Origin: Erythrobacteraceae bacterium E2-1 Yellow Sea
Lineage (GTDB): Bacteria > Pseudomonadota > Alphaproteobacteria > Sphingomonadales > Sphingomonadaceae
NCBI GenBank assembly: GCA_014983025.1
Contig: JADCLP010000008.1
Coordinates: 33,339-97,338, forward strand
Reading direction: 5' to 3'
DNA: 64,000 nucleotides
Both the position numbers and the translations under genes were made by a program. A model generated the notes under the pieces. It ran no database searches and was not told where the DNA came from. It saw only the letters and a list, made by a program, of their open reading frames with translations. Positions 9,876 to 18,587 of the stretch are shown in pieces. Position 1 is the stretch's first letter, and the number at the start of each line of letters is the position of its first letter.

Positions 9876-9891
9876 TTTACGTGAACGTAAA
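9876..9891. promoter_or_regulatory. palindromic operator candidate in the divergent acyl-CoA dehydrogenase promoter
   Basis: TTTACGT (9876-9882), GA, ACGTAAA (9885-9891): a perfect 7-2-7 inverted repeat in the 281-base gap (9744-10024) between divergent acyl-CoA dehydrogenase operons. A partial copy, TGACGTTACGG, lies near 9922. The shape resembles operators of MerR-type regulators of branched-chain amino acid/acyl-CoA catabolism (LiuR-like), as far as I recall. No regulator gene is adjacent. The rest of the gap shows nothing else I can name. Confidence 0.55.
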
Positions 9892-10024
9892 CCAATGCGC
9901 CTTTGCGTCAACTGCCATGGGGGTGACGTTACGGCATTGGGGGCTGGGCCGATTGCGCTTGCGGCGACACAACGAATCATCTTAATTTTCAGTCGATTTA
10001 GAGGCTGGGAGAGGAGAATCGGCC

Positions 10025-11206
10025 ATGTCTGATCTGGATGGCTTTCGCGCAGAGACACGCACCTGGCTGGAGGCGAACTGCCCGCCCGAAATGCGCGAGC
10101 CAGTGCGCGATGAAGCCGATATCTATTGGGGCGGGCGAAATGCCAGTTTCAAGAATGACGCCCAGAAGGCATGGTTTGAGGCATGCGTGGCCAAGGGATA
10201 TACCGTGCCCGCATGGCCCACCGAATATGGTGGGGCCGGGCTGACACCTCCAGAGGCCAAGGTGCTGCGCGAAGAAATGGCGCGGATCGGTGCACGTTCA
10301 CCGCTTTCCAGCTTCGGCATATGGATGCTGGGCCCGGCGCTGCTGCATTTCGGCACAGAGGAACAGAAGTTGCGCTTTCTGAATGAAATCGCGCGTGGAG
10401 AAATCCGCTGGTGCCAGGGATATTCTGAACCAGGCAGCGGATCGGACCTTGTGTCCTTGCAAACCTTTGGCGAGGATCATGGCGATCACTGGCTGGTCAA
10501 TGGCCAGAAAATCTGGACCAGTTATGCCGATAAGGCAGACTGGATTTTCTGCCTGGTACGCACTGACAAGAATGACAAATATCGCGGCATCAGTTTCCTG
10601 CTGTTCGATATGCAGACCACCGGCGTTTCGACCAAGCCCATCCTGCTGATCAGCGGCAATAGCCCCTTTTGCGAAACATTTTTTGACGATGTCAAAGTGC
10701 CCAAAAGCTATGGCGAGGGTATTCCGGCGCAAGTGGGTGAAGTCAATCGCGGTTGGGACGTCGCGAAATATCTGCTGGGGCATGAGCGTGAGATGATCTC
10801 GGGCGCTGACAGCAGCGATCGCACTGCAGCGCTGGGCGCGGTGATGAAACGCCATGCGGGTGAACTGGACCCAATCCTGCGCGCAGAACTGGCCATGTTT
10901 GATGTTGATGCGCTGGCTTATTCCGCAATGGGCGAGAAATTCCTCGACGAGGTGAAAGTGGGCAAGGCGCATCCTGCCCAGCCAAATATGATGAAATATG
11001 CAGGGACAGAGCTGAACAAGCGCCGCCATGAATTGATGATGAGCGTGGGTGGATCGCGCAATCTGGAATGGGACAGTGAGGAAACACGTGGCGGCAAGCC
11101 ATCGCGCGACTGGCTGCGGACCAAGGCCAATTCTATCGAAGGCGGCACCAGCGAAGTGATGCTGAACGTGATCGCCAAACGTATCCTTGATCTGCCAGGA
11201 GCCTGA
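10025..11206 (+). CDS. acyl-CoA dehydrogenase, large-type
   Basis: 393 residues with a GGAGAGGAG ribosome binding site. FAD/acyl-CoA dehydrogenase signatures: WCQGYSEPGSGSDLVSLQT (about residues 135-153), VNGQKIWTSYADKADW, and a C-terminal SIEGGTSEVMLNVIAKRILDLP. The EPGSGSD and GGTSE forms are found in the FadE-like enzymes acting on branched or cyclic acyl-CoAs as well as fatty acids. Three bases separate it from the next acyl-CoA dehydrogenase gene, so the two may form a heteromeric enzyme, as in steroid side-chain FadE pairs. Substrate cannot be read from sequence. Confidence 0.93.
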   Translation: MSDLDGFRAETRTWLEANCPPEMREPVRDEADIYWGGRNASFKNDAQKAWFEACVAKGYTVPAWPTEYGGAGLTPPEAKVLREEMARIGARSPLSSFGIWMLGPALLHFGTEEQKLRFLNEIARGEIRWCQGYSEPGSGSDLVSLQTFGEDHGDHWLVNGQKIWTSYADKADWIFCLVRTDKNDKYRGISFLLFDMQTTGVSTKPILLISGNSPFCETFFDDVKVPKSYGEGIPAQVGEVNRGWDVAKYLLGHEREMISGADSSDRTAALGAVMKRHAGELDPILRAELAMFDVDALAYSAMGEKFLDEVKVGKAHPAQPNMMKYAGTELNKRRHELMMSVGGSRNLEWDSEETRGGKPSRDWLRTKANSIEGGTSEVMLNVIAKRILDLPGA

Positions 11207-11209
11207 ACC

Positions 11210-12370
11210 ATGCCGCTTTATTACGATGATGATCAGGTGATGCTGGCAGACACAGCCAGACAGTTCATGGCTGAAGAAGGCGCAATTGCCAAACAGCTGC
11301 GCCATTGGCGCGATCATGTTAACCAGGATGGTTCTGTCGGCTGCAAGGATGGTTTTGGCCATGATTTGTGGAAGCAGTTTGCCGAAATGGGCTTTACCGG
11401 CATGCTGGTGGCAGAGGCGGATGGCGGCCTGGGCATGGGGCATGTGGAAGCTGGCATTGTGCTGGAAGAGATTGGGCGCAATCTGACCCCGTCCCCCTTC
11501 CTGAACAGTGCGGTGATTGCGGCAACGGCGCTGGCGCAGGCGAGCGATGATTTGCGCGGGCGCTATCTGCCCGGCCTGATATCGGGCGACAGCGTGTTCG
11601 CCGTGGCGGTGGATGAAGGGGCCAAGCACCGGCCTGAACGCATCGCCTGCACAGCCGAAAAATCGGGCAATGGTTTTCGGCTTTCCGGTACGAAGAATTT
11701 CGTGGTGCATGGCGCCAGTGCGGATATGATCGTGGTGGCTGCGCGCACTTCCGGTGCGGATAATGATGCAGATGGCATTACCCTGTTTGCCGTGCCGAAA
11801 GATGCAGCTGGCATCAGCCATGATGCGGTGCGGCTGGTGGACAGTTCCGTCGCGGCACACACGCGCTTCGACAATGTGGAGCTGGATGGCGATGCCGTGA
11901 TTGGCGAGGTCGATGGTGGCCGCGAAGTGCTCAAAAAAATGCTGATGGCAGGCCGTGTGGGCGCCGCGGCAGAGGGTGTGGGCGTGGCTCGCGGGGCGAT
12001 GGACATGACCGTGGACTACCTCAAACAGCGCAAGCAGTTCGGGCAGTTGATCGGTGAATTTCAGGCGCTGCAACACCGCGCGGCGCATCTTTATTCAGAG
12101 GTGGAAATTGCCCGCGCCGTAGTGATCAAGGCGCAGCAATTGCTGGATGCGGGCGCAGACAATGCCGATCTGATGGCCTCTGTCGCCAAGGCAAAAGTGG
12201 CGAAGGCTGCAGGACTGGCGGTGAAGGAAGGGGTGCAGATGCATGGCGGCATCGGCATGACCGATGAATATGATATTGGCCTGTATATGAAACGCGACCG
12301 CGCCTTGCAGGAATTTTTGGGCGATGCCTATTACCATGCCAACCGCGTGGCGGAATTGAGCGGGTATTGA
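11210..12370 (+). CDS. acyl-CoA dehydrogenase, second subunit-type
   Basis: 386 residues. N-terminal YYDDDQVMLADTARQFMAEE, middle strand SGTKNFVVHGASADMIVVAA, and C-terminal helix ending VKEGVQMHGGIGMTDEYDIGLYMKRD. The C-terminal YDIGLYMKR segment and less canonical middle domain are typical of the partner subunit in paired acyl-CoA dehydrogenases. It starts 3 bases after the preceding gene and is followed 13 bases later by the SDR start. A heterodimer or heterotetramer with the previous gene product is an inference from adjacency and sequence class. Confidence 0.92.
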   Translation: MPLYYDDDQVMLADTARQFMAEEGAIAKQLRHWRDHVNQDGSVGCKDGFGHDLWKQFAEMGFTGMLVAEADGGLGMGHVEAGIVLEEIGRNLTPSPFLNSAVIAATALAQASDDLRGRYLPGLISGDSVFAVAVDEGAKHRPERIACTAEKSGNGFRLSGTKNFVVHGASADMIVVAARTSGADNDADGITLFAVPKDAAGISHDAVRLVDSSVAAHTRFDNVELDGDAVIGEVDGGREVLKKMLMAGRVGAAAEGVGVARGAMDMTVDYLKQRKQFGQLIGEFQALQHRAAHLYSEVEIARAVVIKAQQLLDAGADNADLMASVAKAKVAKAAGLAVKEGVQMHGGIGMTDEYDIGLYMKRDRALQEFLGDAYYHANRVAELSGY

Positions 12371-12383
12371 GAGGAATTTGGCG

Positions 12384-13190
12384 ATGAATTTGCAGGATCT
12401 GTTCGGGCTGGAAGGCCGGGTTGCACTGGTCACCGGCGGCAGTCGCGGGATTGGCAAAATGATTGTCGAAGGCCTTTTGGCGGCTGGCTGCGCGCGTGTT
12501 TACATCGTCGCCCGCAAGAAAGAACAGGTTGATGCCACCAGCGCAGAACTGGGGGACAAGGTTATTGGCCTTACTGGTGATCTGTCGCAGATGGATGGGA
12601 TAGAGGCGTTGGCGAATGAACTTGCCTCTCGTCAGGACAGTCTGGATATTCTCGTCAACAATGCAGGCGCTGCCTGGGGCGAGCCGTTTGAGAGTTTCAG
12701 CGAGGTGGGCTGGCACCGCACGATGGACTTGAACCTCAAAACCCCCTTCTTCCTGACGCAGAAATTGCTGCCATTATTGAAGGCGGCAGCCAGCAAGGAT
12801 CGCCCGGCCAAGGTGCTGATGATCGCCAGTATTGACGGGATGCGCCCCAATCCATGGGAAACATACCCCTATCAGGCATCCAAGGCTGGCCTTATCCATC
12901 TGACGCGGCGCATGGCGGCACAATTGATCCGCGACAATATCGTGGTCAACGGTATTGGCCCTGGCGCCTTCCCCAGCGATATGAACCGCGCCGCACGCGA
13001 CAATCAGGATGCGGTCGAAAAGGCCATTCCCTCAGGCCGTGTTGGAGTGGCCGAAGATATGGCCGCAGGTGCGATCTATCTGCTCAGCCGCGCAGGCGAT
13101 TATGTTGTCGGCACCACCATTCCCATTGATGGCGGGGTGGTGAATGCAAATATCGGATCAGATGACTGGGGGGACCCGTCCGGGCACTGA
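12384..13190 (+). CDS. short-chain dehydrogenase/reductase (SDR)
   Basis: 268 residues from ATG 12384; GAGGAA at 12371-12376 is correctly spaced for this codon and not for the in-frame TTG 12378. Classical SDR features: cofactor turn VTGGSRGIGKM (TGxxxGIG), NNAGAAWG, catalytic Ser in MIASIDGM and catalytic YQASKAG (YxxxK). The C-terminus has PIDGGVVNAN, usual for the FabG-like group. Probably the beta-hydroxyacyl or hydroxy-group oxidoreductase step following the acyl-CoA dehydrogenases in the same operon. Confidence 0.92.
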   Translation: MNLQDLFGLEGRVALVTGGSRGIGKMIVEGLLAAGCARVYIVARKKEQVDATSAELGDKVIGLTGDLSQMDGIEALANELASRQDSLDILVNNAGAAWGEPFESFSEVGWHRTMDLNLKTPFFLTQKLLPLLKAAASKDRPAKVLMIASIDGMRPNPWETYPYQASKAGLIHLTRRMAAQLIRDNIVVNGIGPGAFPSDMNRAARDNQDAVEKAIPSGRVGVAEDMAAGAIYLLSRAGDYVVGTTIPIDGGVVNANIGSDDWGDPSGH

Positions 13191-13207
13191 CCGCGACGGA
13201 CTCGAAA

Positions 13208-13855
13208 TTACCCCATCAAATCGCGCACGAAAGGTATCAGCCCGGTCTGGCGCTGGCGTTTCATGCGTTCGGCGTGGAGGATTTCGCGAACTTTGACGAA
13301 GCATGCATCGACATCGTCATTGACCACGACATAGTCATATTCAGCCCAGTGGCTGATCTCGCCACGTGCACGGTCCATGCGCGCATCGATGACATCGGCG
13401 CTATCCTGGCCGCGCCCTTCCAGCCGTTTGCGTAGTTCAGCGATACTGGGTGGCAGGATGAAGACGGTAACAACGTCCTGATCATCCTTCTGTTTCAGCT
13501 GCTGTGTGCCTTGCCAGTCGATATCGAACAGGAAGTCGCGGCCTTCCTTCAGGCCTTTGCGGATATAGCCCTTTGGCGTGCCGTAACGATATCCGAAGAC
13601 ATGCGCCCATTCGTAGAAATCGTCTTCCTCGACCATCGCTTCGAACTTTGCGTCAGTGACGAAATGATAATCGACCCCTTCGATCTCGCCTGGGCGACGT
13701 GGGCGCGTGGTGGCGGAAACTGACAGTTCGATTTCATCATCGGCCCCCAGCAACATGCGCGAAATCGTGGTCTTGCCTGCGCCTGAAGGCGAGGAAAGGA
13801 TGAAAAGCAATCCGCGGCGTTGCAGCGCGTCGGGCGTGGTTGAATGGTCGGCCAT
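13208..13855 (-). CDS. gmk: guanylate kinase
   Basis: 215 residues, normal length. P-loop SSPSGAGKTT near residues 21-30, GMP-binding region SVSATTRPRRPGEIEGVDYHF, and the lid region RLEGRGQDSADVIDARM. Converts GMP to GDP with ATP. It follows a small hypothetical gene and sspB on the minus strand. Ends 17 bases from the convergent SDR gene. Confidence 0.97.
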   Translation of the reverse strand: MADHSTTPDALQRRGLLFILSSPSGAGKTTISRMLLGADDEIELSVSATTRPRRPGEIEGVDYHFVTDAKFEAMVEEDDFYEWAHVFGYRYGTPKGYIRKGLKEGRDFLFDIDWQGTQQLKQKDDQDVVTVFILPPSIAELRKRLEGRGQDSADVIDARMDRARGEISHWAEYDYVVVNDDVDACFVKVREILHAERMKRQRQTGLIPFVRDLMG

Positions 13856-13909
13856 GTGCGCTGTTGGCGCAAAGCAAGGGGCAGAATCAAGGGGATTGGC
13901 TTTGCTTGG

Positions 13910-14311
13910 TCAATTTTCCGGCTTGGAATCGGACAGCTGGCGCCGTTTTTCACGCTCACGTTTCTGGCGTGCGCCGCCACGATCATACAGCGTTTTAAGC
14001 GCCAAACCGCCCGCCACCAGTAACGCGCCGGGTACTGAGCGGGTGGCCAACCGGCTGGCACCATAAATGGCAAGTCCTGACAATAATGACCGGCTGGCGG
14101 CCATTTCGCGCGCTGTTTCCTTGTCATGCGTTTTGCTTAACATTTCTTGACGCATGGATCGACGCATCAAGCGACTGACACCGCTCATCAGGACTTCGGC
14201 AATCGCAAGATTGGTTGCGTTACTGTTACTGGGCCCTGGAATGGCAGGCGCATTTTCTGTTTGCGCCTCACCGGGCACTTTCAGTTCAGTTTGCGTGTTT
14301 TCATTGCTCAT
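13910..14311 (-). CDS. small hypothetical protein with basic C-terminus
   Basis: 133 residues, no family recognised. The N-terminal ~40 residues are polar and low in complexity (many Glu, Asn, Pro). A helical stretch NLAIAEVLMSGVSRLMRRSM is followed by a moderately hydrophobic, Ala/Gly-rich segment LATRSVPGALLVAGGLALKT that could be one membrane helix, and a highly basic tail rich in Arg, Lys and Glu. Same strand and direction as sspB (42 bases upstream) and gmk (54 bases downstream), so probably in their operon. Resembles the lineage-restricted hypothetical proteins common in sphingomonads; function unknown. Confidence 0.75.
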   Translation of the reverse strand: MSNENTQTELKVPGEAQTENAPAIPGPSNSNATNLAIAEVLMSGVSRLMRRSMRQEMLSKTHDKETAREMAASRSLLSGLAIYGASRLATRSVPGALLVAGGLALKTLYDRGGARQKREREKRRQLSDSKPEN

Positions 14312-14353
14312 CGCCCTGTCCTCTGCCGTGGCGGCAAGTGTTGCATGGGGCCG

Positions 14354-14851
14354 TTATTTCTTGCGACCGAAATCCACTGTGACGACATTTGATCCATCTT
14401 CGCTGGCGGCAGCAGTTGCGCCCTGGTCCTGCGAATCATTTTCCGCATCATCATGCCCTTCTGGCGCCATATCTGGCACTTTGGCCTGAAATTGCAGTCC
14501 GAAATCCACTGCAGGATCAACAAATGCGGTGATTGCGGCAAAGGGAATCACCAGCTTGGCTGGTATCTGATTGAAGCTGAGGCCGACGGAAAAACCGTGC
14601 TCATCCACTTCCAGGTCCCAAAACTTGTTCTGCAGGACGATGGTCATTTCATCGGGGAAGCGTTCACGAAGATGTGTCGGGATGGAAACCCCTGCAGCAC
14701 CAGTCTTGAAAGTGATGTAAAAATGGTGGTTTCCCGGCAATTCGCCGCCGCCATGCTGAATTTCACCCAGCACACGGCCGACTACAGCGCGCAGTGCTTC
14801 CTGCACGATTTCATCGTAGGGGATCAGGCTATCAGGTGTGTCATCACTCAT
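14354..14851 (-). CDS. sspB: SspB-type ClpXP adaptor protein (alphaproteobacterial form)
   Basis: 165 residues from the ATG at 14851; the frame runs further upstream but that extension would overlap the his promoter and lacks family similarity. The SspB core spans about residues 5-120: LPGNHHFYITFKTGAAGVSI, PDEMTIVLQNKFWDLEV and FSVGLSFNQIPAKLVIPFAA. A flexible acidic linker and a conserved tail (VVTVDFGRKK) follow; in SspB the tail binds the ClpX zinc domain. It delivers ssrA-tagged and other substrates to ClpXP. Diverges from hisB. Confidence 0.9.
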   Translation of the reverse strand: MSDDTPDSLIPYDEIVQEALRAVVGRVLGEIQHGGGELPGNHHFYITFKTGAAGVSIPTHLRERFPDEMTIVLQNKFWDLEVDEHGFSVGLSFNQIPAKLVIPFAAITAFVDPAVDFGLQFQAKVPDMAPEGHDDAENDSQDQGATAAASEDGSNVVTVDFGRKK

Positions 14852-14959
14852 ACTGGCTGAATCGTGACGCTGTCCGCGGCCTTGGTCAAGCGTCAATCGA
14901 CTTTGATATTGCATTGCACCAATGCTTGCGCCCGCGCTGCAACAGCTTATAGCGCCCCC

Positions 14960-15553
14960 ATGCGCACAGGCCGTATCGAGAGAAAAACCGCTGAAACCGC
15001 TATCATCGTTGAGGTAAATCTCGACGGGAGCGGTCGCTATGACATTTCCACAGGGATTGGCTTCCTTGACCATATGGTTGAGCAGTTTTCGAAGCATTCA
15101 CTGATTGATGTCACGCTGAAGGTTGAGGGCGATTTGCATGTCGACCAGCACCACACGACGGAAGACAGCGCGCTGGCCTTGGGTCAGGCACTGACCCAGG
15201 CGCTGGGGGACAAGGCTGGCATCGGGCGATATGGCATGGCCTATTCCCCGATGGATGAAACCTTGGCCCGTGTCACTCTGGACATTTCCGGGCGCCCCTA
15301 TCTGGTGTGGAAGGCCGGCTTTACCCAGGAAAAACTTGGTGAATGGGATACGGAACTGATCGAACACTGGTTCCATTCCGTGGCCCAGACGGCGGGCATC
15401 ACGCTGCATGCAGAGCTGCTCTATGGCACCAACAATCACCATATTTGCGAGGCGCTGTACAAGGGCTTTGCCCGCGCCATGCGCATGGCGGTTGAGCTGG
15501 ACCCGCGTAAGAGAGGCGCTATTCCCAGCACGAAGGGGCAATTGGGTGGCTAA
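14960..15553 (+). CDS. hisB: imidazoleglycerol-phosphate dehydratase
   Basis: 197 residues from ATG 14960, matching the monofunctional HisB length; the in-frame upstream codons lack family similarity. Metal-binding histidine motifs are clear: [39 protein letters not shown] and [19 protein letters not shown]. Catalyses dehydration of imidazoleglycerol phosphate in histidine synthesis. First gene of a hisB-H-A-F-E run; a 117-base spacer with a large palindrome separates it from hisH. Confidence 0.97.
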   Translation: MRTGRIERKTAETAIIVEVNLDGSGRYDISTGIGFLDHMVEQFSKHSLIDVTLKVEGDLHVDQHHTTEDSALALGQALTQALGDKAGIGRYGMAYSPMDETLARVTLDISGRPYLVWKAGFTQEKLGEWDTELIEHWFHSVAQTAGITLHAELLYGTNNHHICEALYKGFARAMRMAVELDPRKRGAIPSTKGQLGG

Positions 15554-15615
15554 GAAAAGGTTTTCGGCTGCGCAGCAGTCGCAAGGCCTACTGGCCGCCC
15601 GTAGCGACGCGATCT

Positions 15616-15655
15616 CTGATCGCATGAGCGAGGAGGTCGCGCGTCCGGACGCGCG
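15616..15655. repeat. palindromic REP-like element in the hisB-hisH spacer
   Basis: A perfect 18-base palindrome, CGCGCGTCC/GGACGCGCG (15638-15655), lies next to a second short inverted repeat GATC..GATCGC at about 15611-15622. The spacer (15554-15670) is the only long gap in an otherwise overlapping operon and resembles the dispersed palindromic units seen in sphingomonad genomes. Repetition elsewhere cannot be tested from this window. Confidence 0.45.
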
Positions 15656-15670
15656 TGCGGAAGCATAACA

Positions 15671-16303
15671 ATGTCGGAAGCCTTGGCCCTGATCGATTAC
15701 GGTGCGGGCAATCTCCATTCAGTCTATAACGCGCTGAATGCAGCAGGCGCGCATCACGTGGCGGTAACCGCTGATCCGGCGCTGGTGCGCGGTGCGCGGC
15801 GGATCGTGCTGCCCGGTGTCGGCAGTTTCAAGGCCTGCATGCATGGACTGAAAGCCATCCCCGGCATGGTGGAGGCGCTGGAAGAACGCGTGCTGGAACA
15901 TGGGGTGCCATTTCTGGGCATCTGCGTGGGCATGCAGTTGCTGGCCACGCGCGGGCTGGAACATGGTGTGACCAAGGGTTTGGGCTGGATTGAGGGGGAG
16001 GTTCACCTGATCGAACCGTCCGATCCATCCATCAAGGTGCCGCATATGGGCTGGAACGATGTCGCCTTGCTGCCACATGCGCGCAACCATCAAGTGATTG
16101 AGGAGGGCGAGGCATATTTCCTCCACTCCTATCACTTTGCTGCCAGCAATCCGCATGATGTGGCGGCGATGACTGACCATGGCGAAGGGCTGGTCGCCGC
16201 TGTTTCCAGGGACAATATCCTGGGTGTGCAGTTCCACCCGGAAAAGAGCCAAGCCTTTGGGCTGAGCATGCTGGAACGTTTTCTAGATTGGAATCCATCA
16301 TGA
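15671..16303 (+). CDS. hisH: imidazole glycerol phosphate synthase, glutamine amidotransferase subunit
   Basis: 210 residues, class I glutaminase. Catalytic Cys in FLGICVGMQLLATRG (about residue 83), and the His-x-Glu pair in VQFHPEKSQ (about residues 190-192). N-terminal LIDYGAGNLHSVYNAL is diagnostic. Supplies ammonia to HisF. The stop TGA overlaps the hisA start (ATGA, 16300-16303). Confidence 0.97.
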   Translation: MSEALALIDYGAGNLHSVYNALNAAGAHHVAVTADPALVRGARRIVLPGVGSFKACMHGLKAIPGMVEALEERVLEHGVPFLGICVGMQLLATRGLEHGVTKGLGWIEGEVHLIEPSDPSIKVPHMGWNDVALLPHARNHQVIEEGEAYFLHSYHFAASNPHDVAAMTDHGEGLVAAVSRDNILGVQFHPEKSQAFGLSMLERFLDWNPS

Positions 16304-17028
16304 TCGTTTTTCCCGCTATCGACCTGAAGGGTGGCGAGGTCGTTCGTCTGGCTGAGGGTGATATGGATCGCGCGACGGTCTATGGGGATAACCCCGCCGC
16401 GCAGGCAATGATCTTTGCCGAAGCAGGCGCACAGCACCTGCATGTGGTGGATCTGGATGGCAGCTTTGTCGGTCGCGCAGAAAATCGCGCGGCAGTGGAG
16501 GCCATTGTTGAAGCCTTTCCCGGCTATGTGCAGCTTGGCGGCGGCATCCGCACGCGTGAAGCGGTAGAGGGCTGGTTCGATCTGGGCGTGGCGCGCGTGG
16601 TGATGGGTTCTGCCGCGCTGAAAGACCCTGAATTCGTGAAGGATATGGCGCGCACCTTTGAAGGCGGCATTGTTGTTGCTGTGGATGCGCGTGATGGCAT
16701 GGTCGCGACCGAAGGCTGGGCCGAAGTATCCGATGTGCCCGTGGTCGATCTCGCCCGCCGGTTTGAGGATGCAGGTGTTGCCAGCCTGCTTTTTACCGAT
16801 ATCGGGCGTGATGGCTTGCTGAAAGGTTGCAATATCGACGCCACGCTGGATCTGGCGCGGCGCGTGGATATTCCCGTAATCGCCAGCGGTGGGGTGAAAG
16901 GGCTGGACGATATCCATGTGCTCTCGCTCCATGCGCATGAAGGGATTGAGGGCGTGATTACCGGTCGTGCGCTGTATGAAGGGCGGCTTGATCTGGCAGC
17001 GGCTCTGGCGATGGCGGGTAGGGAATGA
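16300..17028 (+). CDS. hisA: ProFAR isomerase
   Basis: 242 residues from ATG 16300, which overlaps the hisH stop; an upstream in-frame TTG at 16288 is less likely. TIM-barrel with N-terminal [18 protein letters not shown] carrying the catalytic Asp, phosphate-binding VQLGGGIRT and [12 protein letters not shown], and second catalytic Asp in [11 protein letters not shown]. Isomerises ProFAR to PRFAR. Overlaps hisF by 4 bases. Confidence 0.97.
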   Translation: MIVFPAIDLKGGEVVRLAEGDMDRATVYGDNPAAQAMIFAEAGAQHLHVVDLDGSFVGRAENRAAVEAIVEAFPGYVQLGGGIRTREAVEGWFDLGVARVVMGSAALKDPEFVKDMARTFEGGIVVAVDARDGMVATEGWAEVSDVPVVDLARRFEDAGVASLLFTDIGRDGLLKGCNIDATLDLARRVDIPVIASGGVKGLDDIHVLSLHAHEGIEGVITGRALYEGRLDLAAALAMAGRE

Positions 17029-17801
17029 CTGTCCGTATCCGCGTCATCCCCTGCCTCGACGTGGCCGATGGCCGCGTGGTCAAGGGTGTCAACTTCGTTG
17101 ATCTGAAAGATGCGGGTGACCCGGTGGAACAGGCGCAGGCCTATGACGCCGCCGGGGCGGACGAATTGTGCTTCCTCGACATTTCAGCCAGCCATGAAGG
17201 GCGCGGCACATTGCTCGATATCGTCAAGCGTACAGCAGAAGTGTGTTTTATGCCGCTGACTGTTGGCGGCGGTGTGCGCACGGTAGAAGATGCGCGCGCA
17301 TTGTTGTTGGCGGGGGCTGACAAGGTGGCGGTGAACAGCGCGGCTGTATCCCGGCCTGAAGTGGTCAGCGATATCGCCGAAAAGATGGGTAGCCAGTGTA
17401 TCGTTGCTTCGGTTGATGCGCGCCGAGTAAATTCGGGGGGGAGCCACGACCATTGGGAAATCTTCACCCATGGCGGCCGCCGCGCCACAGGGATCGATGC
17501 GGTCGAACATGCGGCGAAGCTGGCCGAACTGGGCGCGGGTGAATTGCTCGTCACCAGCATGGATGGGGATGGCACGCAGAAGGGGTATGACCTCAAACTG
17601 ACCCGCGCAATTGCCGATGCCGTCAGCGTGCCGGTGGTCGCCAGCGGTGGCGTGGGCACGCTCGATCATCTGGTGGAAGGGGTGACGGAAGGGCACGCCA
17701 GTGCGGTGCTTGCCGCCAGTATCTTCCATTTCGGGACCTATACGATTGCCGATGCGCATGCCGCACTTCGCGCTGCTGGCTTGCCAGCGCGCGGCGTTTG
17801 A
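17025..17801 (+). CDS. hisF: imidazole glycerol phosphate synthase, cyclase subunit
   Basis: 258 residues. N-terminal [19 protein letters not shown] with the catalytic Asp, phosphate sites [14 protein letters not shown] and [16 protein letters not shown], and second catalytic Asp in [13 protein letters not shown]. Forms the complex with HisH that makes imidazoleglycerol phosphate and AICAR. Start overlaps hisA stop. Confidence 0.97.
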   Translation: MTVRIRVIPCLDVADGRVVKGVNFVDLKDAGDPVEQAQAYDAAGADELCFLDISASHEGRGTLLDIVKRTAEVCFMPLTVGGGVRTVEDARALLLAGADKVAVNSAAVSRPEVVSDIAEKMGSQCIVASVDARRVNSGGSHDHWEIFTHGGRRATGIDAVEHAAKLAELGAGELLVTSMDGDGTQKGYDLKLTRAIADAVSVPVVASGGVGTLDHLVEGVTEGHASAVLAASIFHFGTYTIADAHAALRAAGLPARGV

Positions 17802-17815
17802 ACCAAGGTTGGAGC

Positions 17816-18130
17816 ATGGACACTCTTTCCCGCCTTGAACAAACGATCACAGCACGGCGTAATGCCTCGCCTGACAGCTCTTATGTCGCCAGCCTCAATG
17901 CCAAGGGGTTGGGCAAGATCGCGCAGAAACTGGGCGAGGAAGCGACTGAAACGGTGATCGCGGCGCTGACCGGCAGTGATGCCGAACTGGTCAACGAAAG
18001 TGCGGACCTGCTGTTTCACCTGCTGGTGTTGCTGAATGCCAAGGGTGTGCCACTGGCCGATGTGCTGGCGGAGCTTGACCGGCGCGAAGGCGTATCAGGG
18101 ATCGATGAAAAAGCGAGCCGGAGCAAATAA
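17816..18130 (+). CDS. hisE: phosphoribosyl-ATP diphosphatase
   Basis: 104 residues from ATG 17816 (the in-frame TTG at 17798 lies inside the end of hisF). All-alpha MazG-like fold with QKLGEEATETVIAALTG and NESADLLFHLLVLLNAKG containing the metal-binding acidic residues. Hydrolyses PR-ATP to PR-AMP. HisI is not fused and not in the window. Stop overlaps the HIT start by one base (TAATG). Confidence 0.95.
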   Translation: MDTLSRLEQTITARRNASPDSSYVASLNAKGLGKIAQKLGEEATETVIAALTGSDAELVNESADLLFHLLVLLNAKGVPLADVLAELDRREGVSGIDEKASRSK

Positions 18131-18504
18131 TGCCGATCGACGCCACCCAACCTTACGATGATAACAATATCTTCGCCAAGATCCTGCGTGGCGAAATCCC
18201 ATCCACCAAAGTTTATGAGGATGATTGGGCATATGCCTTTGAAGATATCAATCCGCAGGCCGAGATACATACGTTGGTGATCCCCAAGGGGCACTATGTC
18301 AGCTGGGATGATTTTTCAGCAAAGGCACCTGCTGATGAGATTGCTGGTTTCGTGCGTGCTGTGGGTGAAGTGGCACGGATGAAGGGGCTGGTCGAACCAG
18401 GTTATCGCATGATGGCCAATATCGGTGCGCATGGTGGGCAGGAAGTGCCGCATCTGCATGTCCATATCTTCGGCGGGCAGCCGCTGGGTCGCATGATCGC
18501 CTGA
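18130..18504 (+). CDS. HIT (histidine triad) family purine nucleotide hydrolase
   Basis: 124 residues of the HINT branch. N-terminal NIFAKILRGEIPSTKVYED and the C-terminal histidine triad HLHVHIFGGQPLG (active-site His in HxHxH) are diagnostic. HINT proteins hydrolyse nucleoside phosphoramidates. Translationally coupled to hisE, as is common in alphaproteobacteria. Confidence 0.95.
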   Translation: MPIDATQPYDDNNIFAKILRGEIPSTKVYEDDWAYAFEDINPQAEIHTLVIPKGHYVSWDDFSAKAPADEIAGFVRAVGEVARMKGLVEPGYRMMANIGAHGGQEVPHLHVHIFGGQPLGRMIA

Positions 18505-18587
18505 ATCGAGCAATTCGTCGATAACCTGATTCCTTCCACCTTTGGCCGCTTTGCAGCGATTCATCGCTGGGGTAGGGCGGTTTTACG

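Noticed and set aside
10298..12088. 596-codon open frame on the minus strand across the acyl-CoA dehydrogenase genes
   Set aside because: Antisense shadow of two well-conserved genes in GC-rich codon context; the translation has no domain signature and is rich in His/Gln/Arg as usual for such shadows.
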